From positions 1 to 60,010 of the forward strand of contig CAYOED010000012.1 in the NCBI GenBank assembly GCA_964402925.1: a stretch of DNA of 60,010 nt. The letters run 5' to 3'. The DNA is from Suilimivivens sp964402925. GTDB lineage: Bacteria > Bacillota > Clostridia > Lachnospirales > Lachnospiraceae. Below, one piece after another: positions 43,301-51,085 of the stretch. The notes below the pieces were generated by a model that did not search any database, had not been told where the DNA came from, and was given only the letters and a program-made list of their open reading frames with translations. Position 1 is the stretch's first letter. Each line of letters starts with the position of its first letter. Position numbers and translations under genes: made by a program.

Positions 43301-43628
43301 TTACCGCTCCTACAATAAAATGCTGTTTTTTGCTGTCCTCATAAAATTCCAATGCAACATGTGCACTGATCTCGCCGTTCCGTTCATATGGTTTATTTTC
43401 CTTTCCTGTTTTGCAGCGTATGTATCCCGTCAATTTCCTCTTTCCATTTTCATGAGCTGCTTTATTAAAGTAATTTGTAGAACAGGTAACCACAAACTGA
43501 ATGGCATCTAAAAGTGTAGACTTTCCGGCTCCGTTTTCCCCAGAAAGGAGCGTAGAAGCGCCAAACTCTATGGTAATATTGGTAAAACGATGCCAATTAA
43601 TCAGCTTCACTCTCTTCAATGTCTTCAT
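40386..43628 (-). CDS. jetC: Wadjet JetC SMC/MukB-like ATPase
   Basis: 1080 residues, SMC architecture. Walker A G30-ENGAGKST38 in the N-terminal head, about 270-420 and 640-750 long coiled coils, and a hinge near 470-620 (RNAVEGYLNTQRFYILVEP...). The C-terminal head carries the ABC signature SGGETQ (981-986) and Walker B GLIMFDEAF (Asp1016-Glu1017). It is the loop-extruding motor of Wadjet. Start overlaps the end of jetB by 32 bases, which is usual for these operons. All ATPase motifs are intact. Confidence 0.95.
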   Translation of the reverse strand: MKTLKRVKLINWHRFTNITIEFGASTLLSGENGAGKSTLLDAIQFVVTCSTNYFNKAAHENGKRKLTGYIRCKTGKENKPYERNGEISAHVALEFYEDSKKQHFIVGAVIDSASEGQETTVRYLMDNTRFTEDMFFQGKTPRSITQFRSANSGKIKMWCKTGQEAKKMIKTRFGRIEDKFFTLIPKALAFRPIDDIKDFVYSYVLDEKEVNIDILRENVRTYQELEKTLDSVKRRIAKLEVIEGYHSQVMDGLGKDKMYDYFLERAETDILGERFSQTKSQMQMEGYRLEQQEKKIRDASNEKSEKQQIRDALMAELAKDDDFLALDGQKKELQKLQTSLQEQEEERKNLHASVRVSRDQVIKLLEVKDVDPSIREYGRILENLEMQEDIAEVKHLTQKVIAYKKQMYDKVQLKSAQVQVKLNDTKSKRLELDKKIDQLKQKKLTYPEDVVRVLQAIQEEFSRIGRSPEPRILCELLEITDEQWRNAVEGYLNTQRFYILVEPENFDIALGIYDKLRKGKKAYGVGLINTRKLEKYNEAPEGTLATVVSSKNKYAGQFINMVLGKVHMCKHYSELKNYPISITKECMKYQNHVASAIKPTIFETPFIGKNAVRVQLEQALKEREQLSEEIHTLEKQIGELTYVMKPLSVDADIDIQYRLDVLIRIRTIQAGIDKCKVNIATLEKNATMIQKRIQLETLEKLISELDMQLTNWNREAGRYKEKIERCKTEMERLQAERALKQASAAELGAAAGDMLPAWNNDYEKQTRDKTFDQFRDNFARRKKANATTTDHARTNMINAMVSYKTEHDFGAAPSMEGYQDFADVYERLQTSELLNYEEKVQSARQAAEEEFREQFLSKLQENMKQAQSEFKELNKALKDIVFSNEKYEFLYLPSKRYRQYYEMIMDDFNAMQGESIFSGLFHETHKEVIDELFEKLALDNENSAQALDEFTDYRTYMDYDIKIVHSDNSYSYYSKVCEEKSGGETQTPFYVTVAASFVQLYSNNIGGEAIGLIMFDEAFNNMDDERIGGVLEFLRRLPLQIIIAAPPDKIQYISPSVEETLLVMTDEKVSFVERYHNGAV

Positions 43629-44211
43629 CTGTCTTTACCCCCTTTCTATAAATTTCCAGTTTCTCATATGCCTGCTTTATATTTTCCACTCTCACAGCCA
43701 TTAGTATGGAATCAAAAATCAATATTCTTGAATCCTCATTCTCCAGATTTTTGTCCAATATTTCAATCAGCTGGAAACGCCTAAATAGGCTGAGTGCATT
43801 CCTCATAGTTGTCTTATCGATTAACTTGTCTCTGATTTTAAGGCTTAAAAATTTCTCATGGATATCTCCCAAATTTACTATCACCTCGTCCGTTGCTGAA
43901 AGTTCTCTTTTCTTTTCATCAAAAAGGACACGCAAAATCAGCAAAATGACAGACTCGAACAGCCTTAGATTCAGTCTGTTATAATTCTGAGGATTAGTCA
44001 GTTGGATCACTCCATATTCCTCATTGATTTCCAACCGGTATCCCAGTACCGACAAATATTCTGCAATTTCGGGTTTGTGCTTCAGAACAAAATAATAGTC
44101 CGACCTGCTTGTAACATTGCTCTTACATAAAAAACAGGTACTGAGCAGTTTATTACAAATCCTGACAAAATTATCCTTATCTCTTTGCAGCATTCCATCC
44201 AATAAGTTCAT
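43597..44211 (-). CDS. jetB: Wadjet JetB kite-like subunit
   Basis: 204 residues, DUF4194-type: winged-helix MNLLDGMLQRDKDNFVRICNKLLSTCFL..., YRLEINEEYGVIQLTNPQNYNRLNLRLFESVILLILRVLFDEKKRE, then NALSLFRRFQLIEILDKN. It is the KITE/MukE-like subunit that dimerises on the kleisin JetA. It follows jetA with a 4-base gap. The acidic end (DEDIEESEAD) is translated from the overlap with jetC. Confidence 0.9.
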   Translation of the reverse strand: MNLLDGMLQRDKDNFVRICNKLLSTCFLCKSNVTSRSDYYFVLKHKPEIAEYLSVLGYRLEINEEYGVIQLTNPQNYNRLNLRLFESVILLILRVLFDEKKRELSATDEVIVNLGDIHEKFLSLKIRDKLIDKTTMRNALSLFRRFQLIEILDKNLENEDSRILIFDSILMAVRVENIKQAYEKLEIYRKGVKTDEDIEESEAD

Positions 44212-44215
44212 AGTA

Positions 44216-45595
44216 TTATCCTTTCATTCTTATCAGGAAATCTTTAAACCGATAACCATTTATTTCCTTTTCTTCCCGCAGTTCAACGATATAATCCATA
44301 TTCTTTCTCTGACCATACAGTCTGATATAAATTACCTTTACAAAATCCTCCGTGTTTTCTAAAGGAAATTGCGTTGCCAAAAGCTCCTTCCTCTCCCCAA
44401 TCTGCGTTTTAACATAGGCATTGATCTTGCCAGGGCTTAACACCTTCTGCATCTTCTCTGCCATCCTGCGTATCTTTTCCCTTCGCAATTCAAAATCCGG
44501 CTCGGCATCTGTAATTTCTCCAGGCTTAAATTCTTTTCTTCCCTCTACCGGGGAATATAACGACTTCTCATCCAAGCAGCTGACACTGTAAATCTGAATC
44601 AGGTCTTCAAGAAAATCAATCCTATAGATACCCCCTAGGTTCATCTGCTCTCTGGTAATTTCCTCATTAATTCCTATAAGGATTTCTTTTATCTGACCTC
44701 TCACATCCTCACTTCCTGTCAGCATAAAACGCGCACGGTTTACTGCTGAACGCTGATATTGGGTGTTTTTCTGATTAATTTCCTTAAGAACATCATCCAT
44801 ATTTTGAAAGGCACTTACGATTTCATGGAGATAATGATAGACTAATTCTTCCGCTGCTTCGTTTGAAATTTCCTTAATACCGGCAATCTCCGCTGCCGCT
44901 TTTTCCACATAAGCTTTGCTCCGGCTTTTACTTTCCAATCGTTCTATGATTTCCGGTCTGAACTTTGACACGTTATCAGAAGTCAGAAGCCTGTGATATG
45001 CTTTGTCTACGATATTCGTGATATAGTCATTAAACAGGGCATCCATGATTTCCGCCACTGTTTTATGTCTGGTCAGATCATCAATATAATGCTTAATGCT
45101 GGAATTCAAATTCTTAAGCCCTGTAATCAGCAAATCCGTATTTTCCAGAATCTGCATGAGTACCACTCCCGGGTGATCTGTATTACTCCGCACCAAGCTA
45201 TAAATAGTATAAATATATCCCTGATACTCAATCTGCCTTCCCTCTGCAATCTCTAAAAGAGTCTTGACAATTTTGACCGCATATTCCTTCAAATTAACCC
45301 TTTGCACATAGCTTTTATCCGTTTCAATTTCAAGCCAGCCATAATGCTCTAATCGCCGCAACATCCAGTTCGCTTTGCTTCGGCTGTCTGTTCCTGCCAG
45401 TTCTTCCTCTGCCAAATCTGCTGCATTTGTCTGTTCAAAATAGTATTGCAGTTCATCAACCAATATGTCCCGTTCCACACCAAAAGAAAGCTGATTATCC
45501 ATGACGGAAAACAGCTTACAAATACATTCCCAATATACCAATTTACTTGGAGAAGCCAGTGGAACGAAAAAACCGTCTGATATAATATCGAACAT
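44216..45595 (-). CDS. jetA: Wadjet JetA kleisin-like subunit
   Basis: 459 residues, DUF5716-type. The N-terminal winged helix (MFDIISDGFFVPLASPSKLVYWECICKLF...NWMLRRLEHYGWLEIE) is followed by long helices and a C-terminal winged helix. It corresponds to MukF, joining JetB and the JetC heads. GAGAGG precedes the ATG. The DUF3307 gene ends only 20 bases upstream with no terminator, so jetA seems to be transcribed from the satD promoter. Confidence 0.9.
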   Translation of the reverse strand: MFDIISDGFFVPLASPSKLVYWECICKLFSVMDNQLSFGVERDILVDELQYYFEQTNAADLAEEELAGTDSRSKANWMLRRLEHYGWLEIETDKSYVQRVNLKEYAVKIVKTLLEIAEGRQIEYQGYIYTIYSLVRSNTDHPGVVLMQILENTDLLITGLKNLNSSIKHYIDDLTRHKTVAEIMDALFNDYITNIVDKAYHRLLTSDNVSKFRPEIIERLESKSRSKAYVEKAAAEIAGIKEISNEAAEELVYHYLHEIVSAFQNMDDVLKEINQKNTQYQRSAVNRARFMLTGSEDVRGQIKEILIGINEEITREQMNLGGIYRIDFLEDLIQIYSVSCLDEKSLYSPVEGRKEFKPGEITDAEPDFELRREKIRRMAEKMQKVLSPGKINAYVKTQIGERKELLATQFPLENTEDFVKVIYIRLYGQRKNMDYIVELREEKEINGYRFKDFLIRMKG

Positions 45596-45615
45596 GATAA
45601 TCCTCTCTCAAAATA

Positions 45616-46371
45616 TTACCTGAACAGCATGGTGGCACATGCAATTACAATTCCTGAACTAATCAAAGTACCCAAAAGATAATATTCTGCAAACTTTTCA
45701 TCTTTCGCAATCCTGTCATATCGTGCAATTGATTTTGCCGTTAATACTAGGCCGATTGCCGAATATTGATTCATATAAATCAATATAAGCATAACAAGTC
45801 TCTCCACTGTACCTATTACACGCCCAACATTATTATCTTTTGCCTTAATTTCGCTTCCTTCTGATTTGGGTTTATAAGTACTTAATAAATTTTGAATCAA
45901 AATGTTGGCTGGTTTATGGACAATTAACAACCCCAATATCCAATTGTAAATTGATCTTTCAGAAATATTTGTCGTTTGAAAAAAATCAAAAACAACAGGC
46001 AACTCTTTCATTTGGATGTTACTTTTCGTCCATATATATGACAATGCAAACAAAGATATTAAATGTACGATTTGATCTATTACAAACACTGTTGCATTTT
46101 CTTTTTTCTTTCTTGTCAAAAACCAAAACTTGGCTATATCTATGAGCAAATGCAATAACGAAGCAGCTACATCCAGCAGCAGAATATTGATTGATATGAC
46201 CGGAACACTCACCACAACCATTGTCAAAAAATAAAGTATGCCATGAAAAAATACCCACTTAATCTTTTCCTTCTTTTTCTCTGCAACCTTAGCTGTCTGT
46301 GTATAAAAATCTGCCAATATATGTCCCAGCAATAACAATATAAAATATTCTTTAAACACGTACCTCTCCAA
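45616..46371 (-). CDS. DUF3307 membrane protein
   Basis: 251 residues with about six hydrophobic segments. Conserved polar residues lie inside or at the edge of them: L-G-H17-x3-D21 (GHILADF), H43, H74-x3-D78 (HLLIDIAKFW) and D99-x3-H103. The His/Asp spacing recalls membrane metal-dependent hydrolases such as the YdjM type, so catalytic activity is possible. A second block LTAKSIARYDRIAKDEKFAEYYLLGTLIS at 213-241 is typical of DUF3307. DUF3307 often follows SatD. Here it overlaps satD by 20 bases and leads into jetA. Confidence 0.8.
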   Translation of the reverse strand: MERYVFKEYFILLLLGHILADFYTQTAKVAEKKKEKIKWVFFHGILYFLTMVVVSVPVISINILLLDVAASLLHLLIDIAKFWFLTRKKKENATVFVIDQIVHLISLFALSYIWTKSNIQMKELPVVFDFFQTTNISERSIYNWILGLLIVHKPANILIQNLLSTYKPKSEGSEIKAKDNNVGRVIGTVERLVMLILIYMNQYSAIGLVLTAKSIARYDRIAKDEKFAEYYLLGTLISSGIVIACATMLFR

Positions 46372-47038
46372 TCTCTTTTAAAACAGTATTTACAGTTTCT
46401 TTTGCATTTATATAAGCATAATAATTACCTTTAATTAAGCTTCTCTGAACCGATGACTGCGAAATACTTAATCTCTCAGCACATTCTAATTGGCTTCCCC
46501 CATATCTTTCAAATTCCCATACTATTTCCCTCTGTCTCTTAGTCCAGCTATTCTGTAAAACTGTGATTAAAGAGAAGATCGTATTTAACATGATTGCTAT
46601 AGAATCTTCGTCATTTTCTATTTCAATTCTTATATATGCAGCCTGTGTCTTACTTTTTTGTTCACTTTGTTTAAGCGTCTCGATAGCCTCCCGGGCTTTG
46701 TAGTAGCCTGGTCCATCGGCACCAATTGCCATTTTGGCATTAATTTCAGTGGATATTTGACCTACACCTACACCAAATCTCATTTCTACCGGATACATCT
46801 CTCTTTGTATTTCTTCAATAATATCCAGCACTACTGCACCACTGCATAATAATCCTTGAAATTCATCTCCCAGCGTAATCATAAAATTTGCCGAAATTTC
46901 CGATTTATATTTTTCATTTATACTATTTAATACAGAATTCAATTTTATTTGAATGCTCTTTCGGTTTTCTAATTCCTTTGAATTTTTAATGTCACCAATA
47001 ATAGCAATATATGGGTCAAAATTAAAAAAGAAAAACAT
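46352..47038 (-). CDS. satD: SatD family protein (class III cyclase-like)
   Basis: 228 residues from the ATG at 47038 (GGAGG 9 bases upstream; earlier in-frame starts overlap the SD). Counting from an upstream Met at 47074: GDIKNS with Asp28, ITLGDEFQGLL with Asp70, RFGVGVG at 99-105, IGADGPGYYKARE at 117-129. Then a helical linker and a C-terminal HTH (GGSQLECAERLSISQSSVQRSLIKG). Spacing and motifs resemble class III nucleotide cyclases (D-x-x-x-S/T, GD, R-x-G-x-x-x-G, N/A-R). The family is named SatD; any enzymatic activity is my inference. First gene of the operon containing DUF3307 and jetABCD. Confidence 0.75.
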   Translation of the reverse strand: MFFFFNFDPYIAIIGDIKNSKELENRKSIQIKLNSVLNSINEKYKSEISANFMITLGDEFQGLLCSGAVVLDIIEEIQREMYPVEMRFGVGVGQISTEINAKMAIGADGPGYYKAREAIETLKQSEQKSKTQAAYIRIEIENDEDSIAIMLNTIFSLITVLQNSWTKRQREIVWEFERYGGSQLECAERLSISQSSVQRSLIKGNYYAYINAKETVNTVLKEIGEVRV

Positions 47039-47062
47039 TTTCTCCATCCTCCACATAACACC

Positions 47063-47136
47063 ATTATAATTCAATTAACATATAGATTCAATATTTTTAT
47101 GCATCTATATATGCATTTTTATTTTTTATGCATCTA
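47063..47136 (-). promoter_or_regulatory. satD-jet operon promoter and repeated operator
   Basis: Minus strand TTGAAT (47091-47086), 17-base spacer, TATAAT (47068-47063). Upstream of the -35 are two exact 14-bp direct repeats, TTTTTATGCATCTA on the plus strand, at 47094-47107 and 47123-47136 (29 bp apart), with a third ATGCAT between. They are candidates for binding of the SatD HTH or another regulator. The distal repeat overlaps the end of the sulfatase gene. Confidence 0.7.
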
Positions 47137-49098
47137 ATCATACATTTTTTTATCCACATATACTTTGGTTTCCCCAAGGAGTATCATCTCATCATTCTCT
47201 TCCATGCTGCCATAAACATGAACACAGTAAACACCTTCCCTTTCATAACCGGACAGGTCCAGTTCATATGTGAAGCTGCTTTCGTGATTTCCGGGTACGC
47301 TAAACCATTGCAGGTCATCCTGCTCCCCCTCCTCGCTCCAAAGCGCATAGTTAATCATATCCCACGCATCTGCATTATATAGTTCCGCCGTAATCGCAGT
47401 GTGGTCATCATTTACTTTGGCATAGACATGCTCTGCCTCTTCAAATTCTTCATAGATCAGATTATTGGAAAGCTTTAAGGCATAATATTTTGCAAGCTGG
47501 GTTTCAAATTCCTGCATCTGCTCTGCCGAAAGGATGTTGACCTCCCCGTCTGCAGTATCATAACAGATTCCCATGGATTCAAAATATGTATCATAACTGC
47601 TCTCACTCTCTAAAGTAAACAGGCTGTCTCCCAAAAAATAGTTTGGTACGGACATATCAAGAAAATCAAGTACCGTAGGCACCATATCCAGCGAATTTCG
47701 CCCATTTGCATCATACTGCTTTGGAATAATTCCTTTATAATAGACCATCAGAGGTATACGGTCTAGAGAAGGATCTTCCCGCCTGTACTCAGGAAAAGCA
47801 GTGACAAAATCCGCATCCTGATAAGTTGCATGGTCAGATGTCAGAATGATAATCGTATTTTCAGCCAGTTTGCTTTCACAAAACCGCTCCAGAAATGTTC
47901 CAATCTGCACATCAACATCGTAAAACCTGTTCAACAATGCATTTGATCCGCCTGCAAATTCCTCATAAACGCCATCCAAAGTCGCATGCGTCCCAAAAGA
48001 ATACATTGCAAGAAAGAACGGCGTCTCATCTTCATTTTTCGCAAGCGCTGTTTCAAACAACATCTCATAAGCCGCCTTGTCACTAAGCGCCCCTGCCATG
48101 CCATCCGCCCTGCCCTTATCAGCAAGCAATTCATCAAAGCCAAAATTTGCAAGATATTCCGAAAATTCTTCATTTTCAGGTTCTGTATTGATGAAAGCGG
48201 TTCCATATCCATAGCTTTTGAAAATTTCCTGCACAGAAACCAAGGGATTAACATCATAATTTTCACGCTGATAGTCCGAATAAAGCTGACCGCTAAGCCC
48301 CATGTAGGTGGCAAATGTATGGTTGTAATAATTTGTGAAACTGATTGATTTATCCTGCAGAGCAGATACATTCGGCATTATGCTCCGTGGATCATCAATA
48401 ATATTCTGGGACATTCCCTCCACGAAAATAAGTATCACATTGGGATTTTCCGGAATACCCTCCGGCTTTTGAATATAATCGGACACTGAATCCGAATAAA
48501 ATTCATTTTTCTCATATGACCGCTGTATATTACTTTCCGCACCACCTGCCATATTACTCATGACATCATTCACTGCTTTGTCCGCCATCCTGCTTCGCTG
48601 CGTTTGTTGATAAAGCATGTAAACCGCACGATATGGTGAATATTCTATCATACCTGTCAAAATAATACTGACATACAGTATCGCTGTTACACTCCCCAAC
48701 CCAAAAGCTATTTTTTTATTACTGGGAATAAGACAGACAGGCAAAAAAGAAAATAACAGAACCATTGCAACTGTAAGCCCGTAAACAAAAAACTTTCCGC
48801 TGATTGCATTGACTGAGTCCAGATTTGCCAACATCACGGCACTTACAAAAGTACTTCCCCAATATAACACTCCAAACTGAACATTCATAAGCAACAATGA
48901 CAAGGCATTAAAAATATATCCCAGCCAGCTTTTAACATGACACAGCAGATTGGTAAAAAAAGCTATCAGAAGCACTTCGGCCAGTGCAACCACAATATAG
49001 CGCCAGGTCATCTTATGCATCACTACTGCTAAAATCGGAAACAGCATTGCAAAAAGATATTTCAGTATCAGACATATATAAGCGTACATTCTTTTCAT
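47134..49098 (-). CDS. LtaS-like membrane sulfatase / phosphoglycerol transferase
   Basis: 654 residues. Five N-terminal transmembrane segments (about 8-155), then an outer alkaline-phosphatase/sulfatase domain. Visible are NVILIFVEGMSQN (Glu227, metal), NYYNHTFATYMGLSG (the nucleophile should be a Thr near 261-264), HATL and SDHATYQDADF. The C-terminal 100 residues form a beta-rich module (TYELDLSGYEREGVYCVHVYG) unlike LtaS. It probably transfers glycerol phosphate or phosphoethanolamine to a surface polymer. Promoter at 49175-49202. Confidence 0.85.
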   Translation of the reverse strand: MKRMYAYICLILKYLFAMLFPILAVVMHKMTWRYIVVALAEVLLIAFFTNLLCHVKSWLGYIFNALSLLLMNVQFGVLYWGSTFVSAVMLANLDSVNAISGKFFVYGLTVAMVLLFSFLPVCLIPSNKKIAFGLGSVTAILYVSIILTGMIEYSPYRAVYMLYQQTQRSRMADKAVNDVMSNMAGGAESNIQRSYEKNEFYSDSVSDYIQKPEGIPENPNVILIFVEGMSQNIIDDPRSIMPNVSALQDKSISFTNYYNHTFATYMGLSGQLYSDYQRENYDVNPLVSVQEIFKSYGYGTAFINTEPENEEFSEYLANFGFDELLADKGRADGMAGALSDKAAYEMLFETALAKNEDETPFFLAMYSFGTHATLDGVYEEFAGGSNALLNRFYDVDVQIGTFLERFCESKLAENTIIILTSDHATYQDADFVTAFPEYRREDPSLDRIPLMVYYKGIIPKQYDANGRNSLDMVPTVLDFLDMSVPNYFLGDSLFTLESESSYDTYFESMGICYDTADGEVNILSAEQMQEFETQLAKYYALKLSNNLIYEEFEEAEHVYAKVNDDHTAITAELYNADAWDMINYALWSEEGEQDDLQWFSVPGNHESSFTYELDLSGYEREGVYCVHVYGSMEENDEMILLGETKVYVDKKMYD

Positions 49099-49174
49099 TG
49101 GTATTCTTACTTTCCTGTTCTCTTTTGTTGTCAGCCATCAGGCAACCTTCCCGTGTAATTTTCTAAATAATTGT

Positions 49175-49202
49175 ACTATAAAATATCAAAAATGTCATTC
49201 AA
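49175..49202 (-). promoter_or_regulatory. Promoter of the sulfatase gene
   Basis: Minus strand TTGAAT (49202-49197), 16-base spacer, TATAGT (49180-49175). It directly follows the terminator of the DUF5131 gene. Confidence 0.6.
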
Positions 49203-49248
49203 AAAGACCTTGCCGATATTCAGCTTTTGTATCTGAACATCAGCAAGG
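49201..49248 (-). terminator. Strong minus-strand terminator
   Basis: CCTTGCTGATGTTCAG (49248-49233) pairs with CTGAATATCGGCAAGG (49223-49208) with two mismatches or wobbles, followed by TCTTTTT. It ends the MerR-DUF5131 transcripts. Confidence 0.85.
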
Positions 49249-49263
49249 CTTCCCAAACCTTTA

Positions 49264-49980
49264 CTATGAGAAAATCAAATTTATATTTGCTTTTCTAGCC
49301 TGGCTGCACAATTCTCTGACCTGCAACGTGTAGCTTTTACCATCTTTAATAAAATAAGTCCCACATTGCCTGAATTCAAAATTAACATGGTGGGCGGCGC
49401 ACTGGCTGCGGACAGCGAGCACCCAGTTGTAATCCAGCGGACGGGCATTTCGGTCTGACTCCCCTCCGACCACCACCAACTCTATATCCTTAAGGTAGGC
49501 AGAAAGATCTATCTCCTCAATCATTGGCTGGCACGCAATATTCTTATGCTTTATCGGCAGACTGTCAAAGATTTTCAGACGGAAATCTGCCCGGTCCTGA
49601 TTCTCAACGGTACAACTTACAATCACGTTATCATAACCCTCTCCCCAATCAGGCGGAATGCAATCCATAAACCGTTCAATCCTCTTGGTTAGAAAAAGAA
49701 ACGTCAAATCAGAACGTTCCTTGATCATTTTCCAGCACTCCCCGCGCCACACATCTGCCTCCTCAATCAGAAAATCTGAAGAAAAACACAGAAACACCAT
49801 CTGCCCCGGCTTTATTTTATAATTACCTTTTTTATCCTTCTCCACTGGCGCATAAAACTTCTCTGTTTTCATAATCTGACTGGTATCCATCCCTCTTTTT
49901 TGATCGCCCTTGTGAATATAACAGAATTTACACCCCTCACTGCATCTGTGGCATCCTCTCCACGGATCCCATCTTGTCAT
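49264..49980 (-). CDS. DUF5131 (phage Gp37/Gp68-like) radical-SAM-like protein
   Basis: 238 residues from the ATG at 49980 (GGAGG 6 bases upstream; the ATG at 49995 overlaps the SD). MTRWDPWRGCHRCSEGCKFC carries C13-x3-C17-x2-C20, a radical SAM 4Fe-4S motif. Then VFLCFSSDFL, FLFLTKRIERF, NVIVSCTVENQ and ELVVVGGESDRNARPLDYNW are typical of the DUF5131/Gp37 family. Reaction unknown. 21 bases downstream of the MerR gene on the same strand, so the regulator may control it. Confidence 0.8.
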   Translation of the reverse strand: MTRWDPWRGCHRCSEGCKFCYIHKGDQKRGMDTSQIMKTEKFYAPVEKDKKGNYKIKPGQMVFLCFSSDFLIEEADVWRGECWKMIKERSDLTFLFLTKRIERFMDCIPPDWGEGYDNVIVSCTVENQDRADFRLKIFDSLPIKHKNIACQPMIEEIDLSAYLKDIELVVVGGESDRNARPLDYNWVLAVRSQCAAHHVNFEFRQCGTYFIKDGKSYTLQVRELCSQARKANINLIFS

Positions 49981-50016
49981 GACCTGCCTCCTCATTTCTT
50001 CATCATGTCACGGTTT

Positions 50017-50985
50017 TTATGACTCTCGCTTCTTTATTGGAATCAGTAAATCTAACTGCTCTGCTTTTTCTGCGCCTTCCAGGATCTTTGTATAAATATT
50101 CAGCTCTTCCTCCAGACAGCCTCCCATCCCCTCCGGCTCTCTCCACTGAACTTCATACTCCTGATTACGCATAGTCAAATTGACGAACGATTCCCATTCA
50201 TTAAAATCACCAAAATTGATACAATGTGCCGCATATAGCCCTCCATCAAACTGTTTGATTTCAACCGGAGCTTTCACTTCCATATCGTCAGGAATGGTCA
50301 CCCAGAATTCATAACCGTACTCCCTCTGCCCCTCCTTGGGGGATGGATTGTTAAATCCATATAACCTGAAATCCGGTTTCACCTTCGGCAGATTTGATTC
50401 CCTAATAAAAGAATAGATTACCTTCTTTGCTGCGTCCTCCGGGCTCTCTCCAATATACCTGTATGCCGCTATTTTTGCAGGCGGCAGATAGACGATTCTG
50501 ACATCCATCTTTTCCTCCAAAACCTTGTTCGCATCCATCAACTGATCCATATACAGTTCCTCCTTTAAATTGGTTTTCGGAGGCTTCATGACATGGAGAA
50601 TTTCCAGAAGCTCAGTGTCCTTCAAAATATCCAGCCTCACTCTTTCCCGGATGCTCTCATTCAGCTTGAATACTAAAGTTTCCAAGATATCACGGAGTGT
50701 TCCCAGCGCAGCTATTTCCTCGTCCAATTCCGAAAGATTTTTCTGTAATATCTCCAGTGCCTGTTTTTGACTGGCATCATCAAGAATCACTGCAATCTGC
50801 TGCACCGGTATCCTTAATTTTCTGAGCACCAGAATCTGCTGTATACGCTTAACAGCCTCTTCGTCATATACCCGGTAGGAATAATCGGGGATTCGCATAC
50901 TTGAAATCAGTCCCTTTTTTTCATAGTAACGCAGCATTCTGGCAGATATATTAAATTGTTGTGATACCTGACTTATCGTTTCCAT
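50017..50985 (-). CDS. MerR family regulator with GyrI-like sensor
   Basis: 322 residues. MerR winged helix (ISQVSQQFNISARMLRYYEKKGLISSMRIPDYSYRVYDEEAV) at 3-50, a dimerisation coil about 75-120, then a C-terminal GyrI/BmrR-like effector domain (DVRIVYLPPAKIAAYRYIGESPEDA..., YGYEFWVTIPDD) that binds small hydrophobic or cationic ligands. A MerR-style promoter with a palindrome between -35 and -10 lies just upstream. Likely operon with DUF5131. Confidence 0.85.
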   Translation of the reverse strand: METISQVSQQFNISARMLRYYEKKGLISSMRIPDYSYRVYDEEAVKRIQQILVLRKLRIPVQQIAVILDDASQKQALEILQKNLSELDEEIAALGTLRDILETLVFKLNESIRERVRLDILKDTELLEILHVMKPPKTNLKEELYMDQLMDANKVLEEKMDVRIVYLPPAKIAAYRYIGESPEDAAKKVIYSFIRESNLPKVKPDFRLYGFNNPSPKEGQREYGYEFWVTIPDDMEVKAPVEIKQFDGGLYAAHCINFGDFNEWESFVNLTMRNQEYEVQWREPEGMGGCLEEELNIYTKILEGAEKAEQLDLLIPIKKRES

Positions 50986-51010
50986 CGCTTTCCGCCTCCT
51001 TAACGCTCAG

Positions 51011-51039
51011 TTTAAAGCACGACACGGTGTCAGAGTCAA
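51011..51039 (-). promoter_or_regulatory. MerR-type promoter with operator
   Basis: Minus strand TTGACT (51039-51034) and a TTTAAA-type -10 near 51016-51011, with the perfect palindrome GACACGGTGTC (51021-51031) in the spacer. An operator between the two boxes is the hallmark of MerR autoregulated promoters. Confidence 0.7.
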
Positions 51040-51085
51040 GGTGTATTCTATCATTTTCCACTGGGGGGAATATTGAAAAGGGGTT

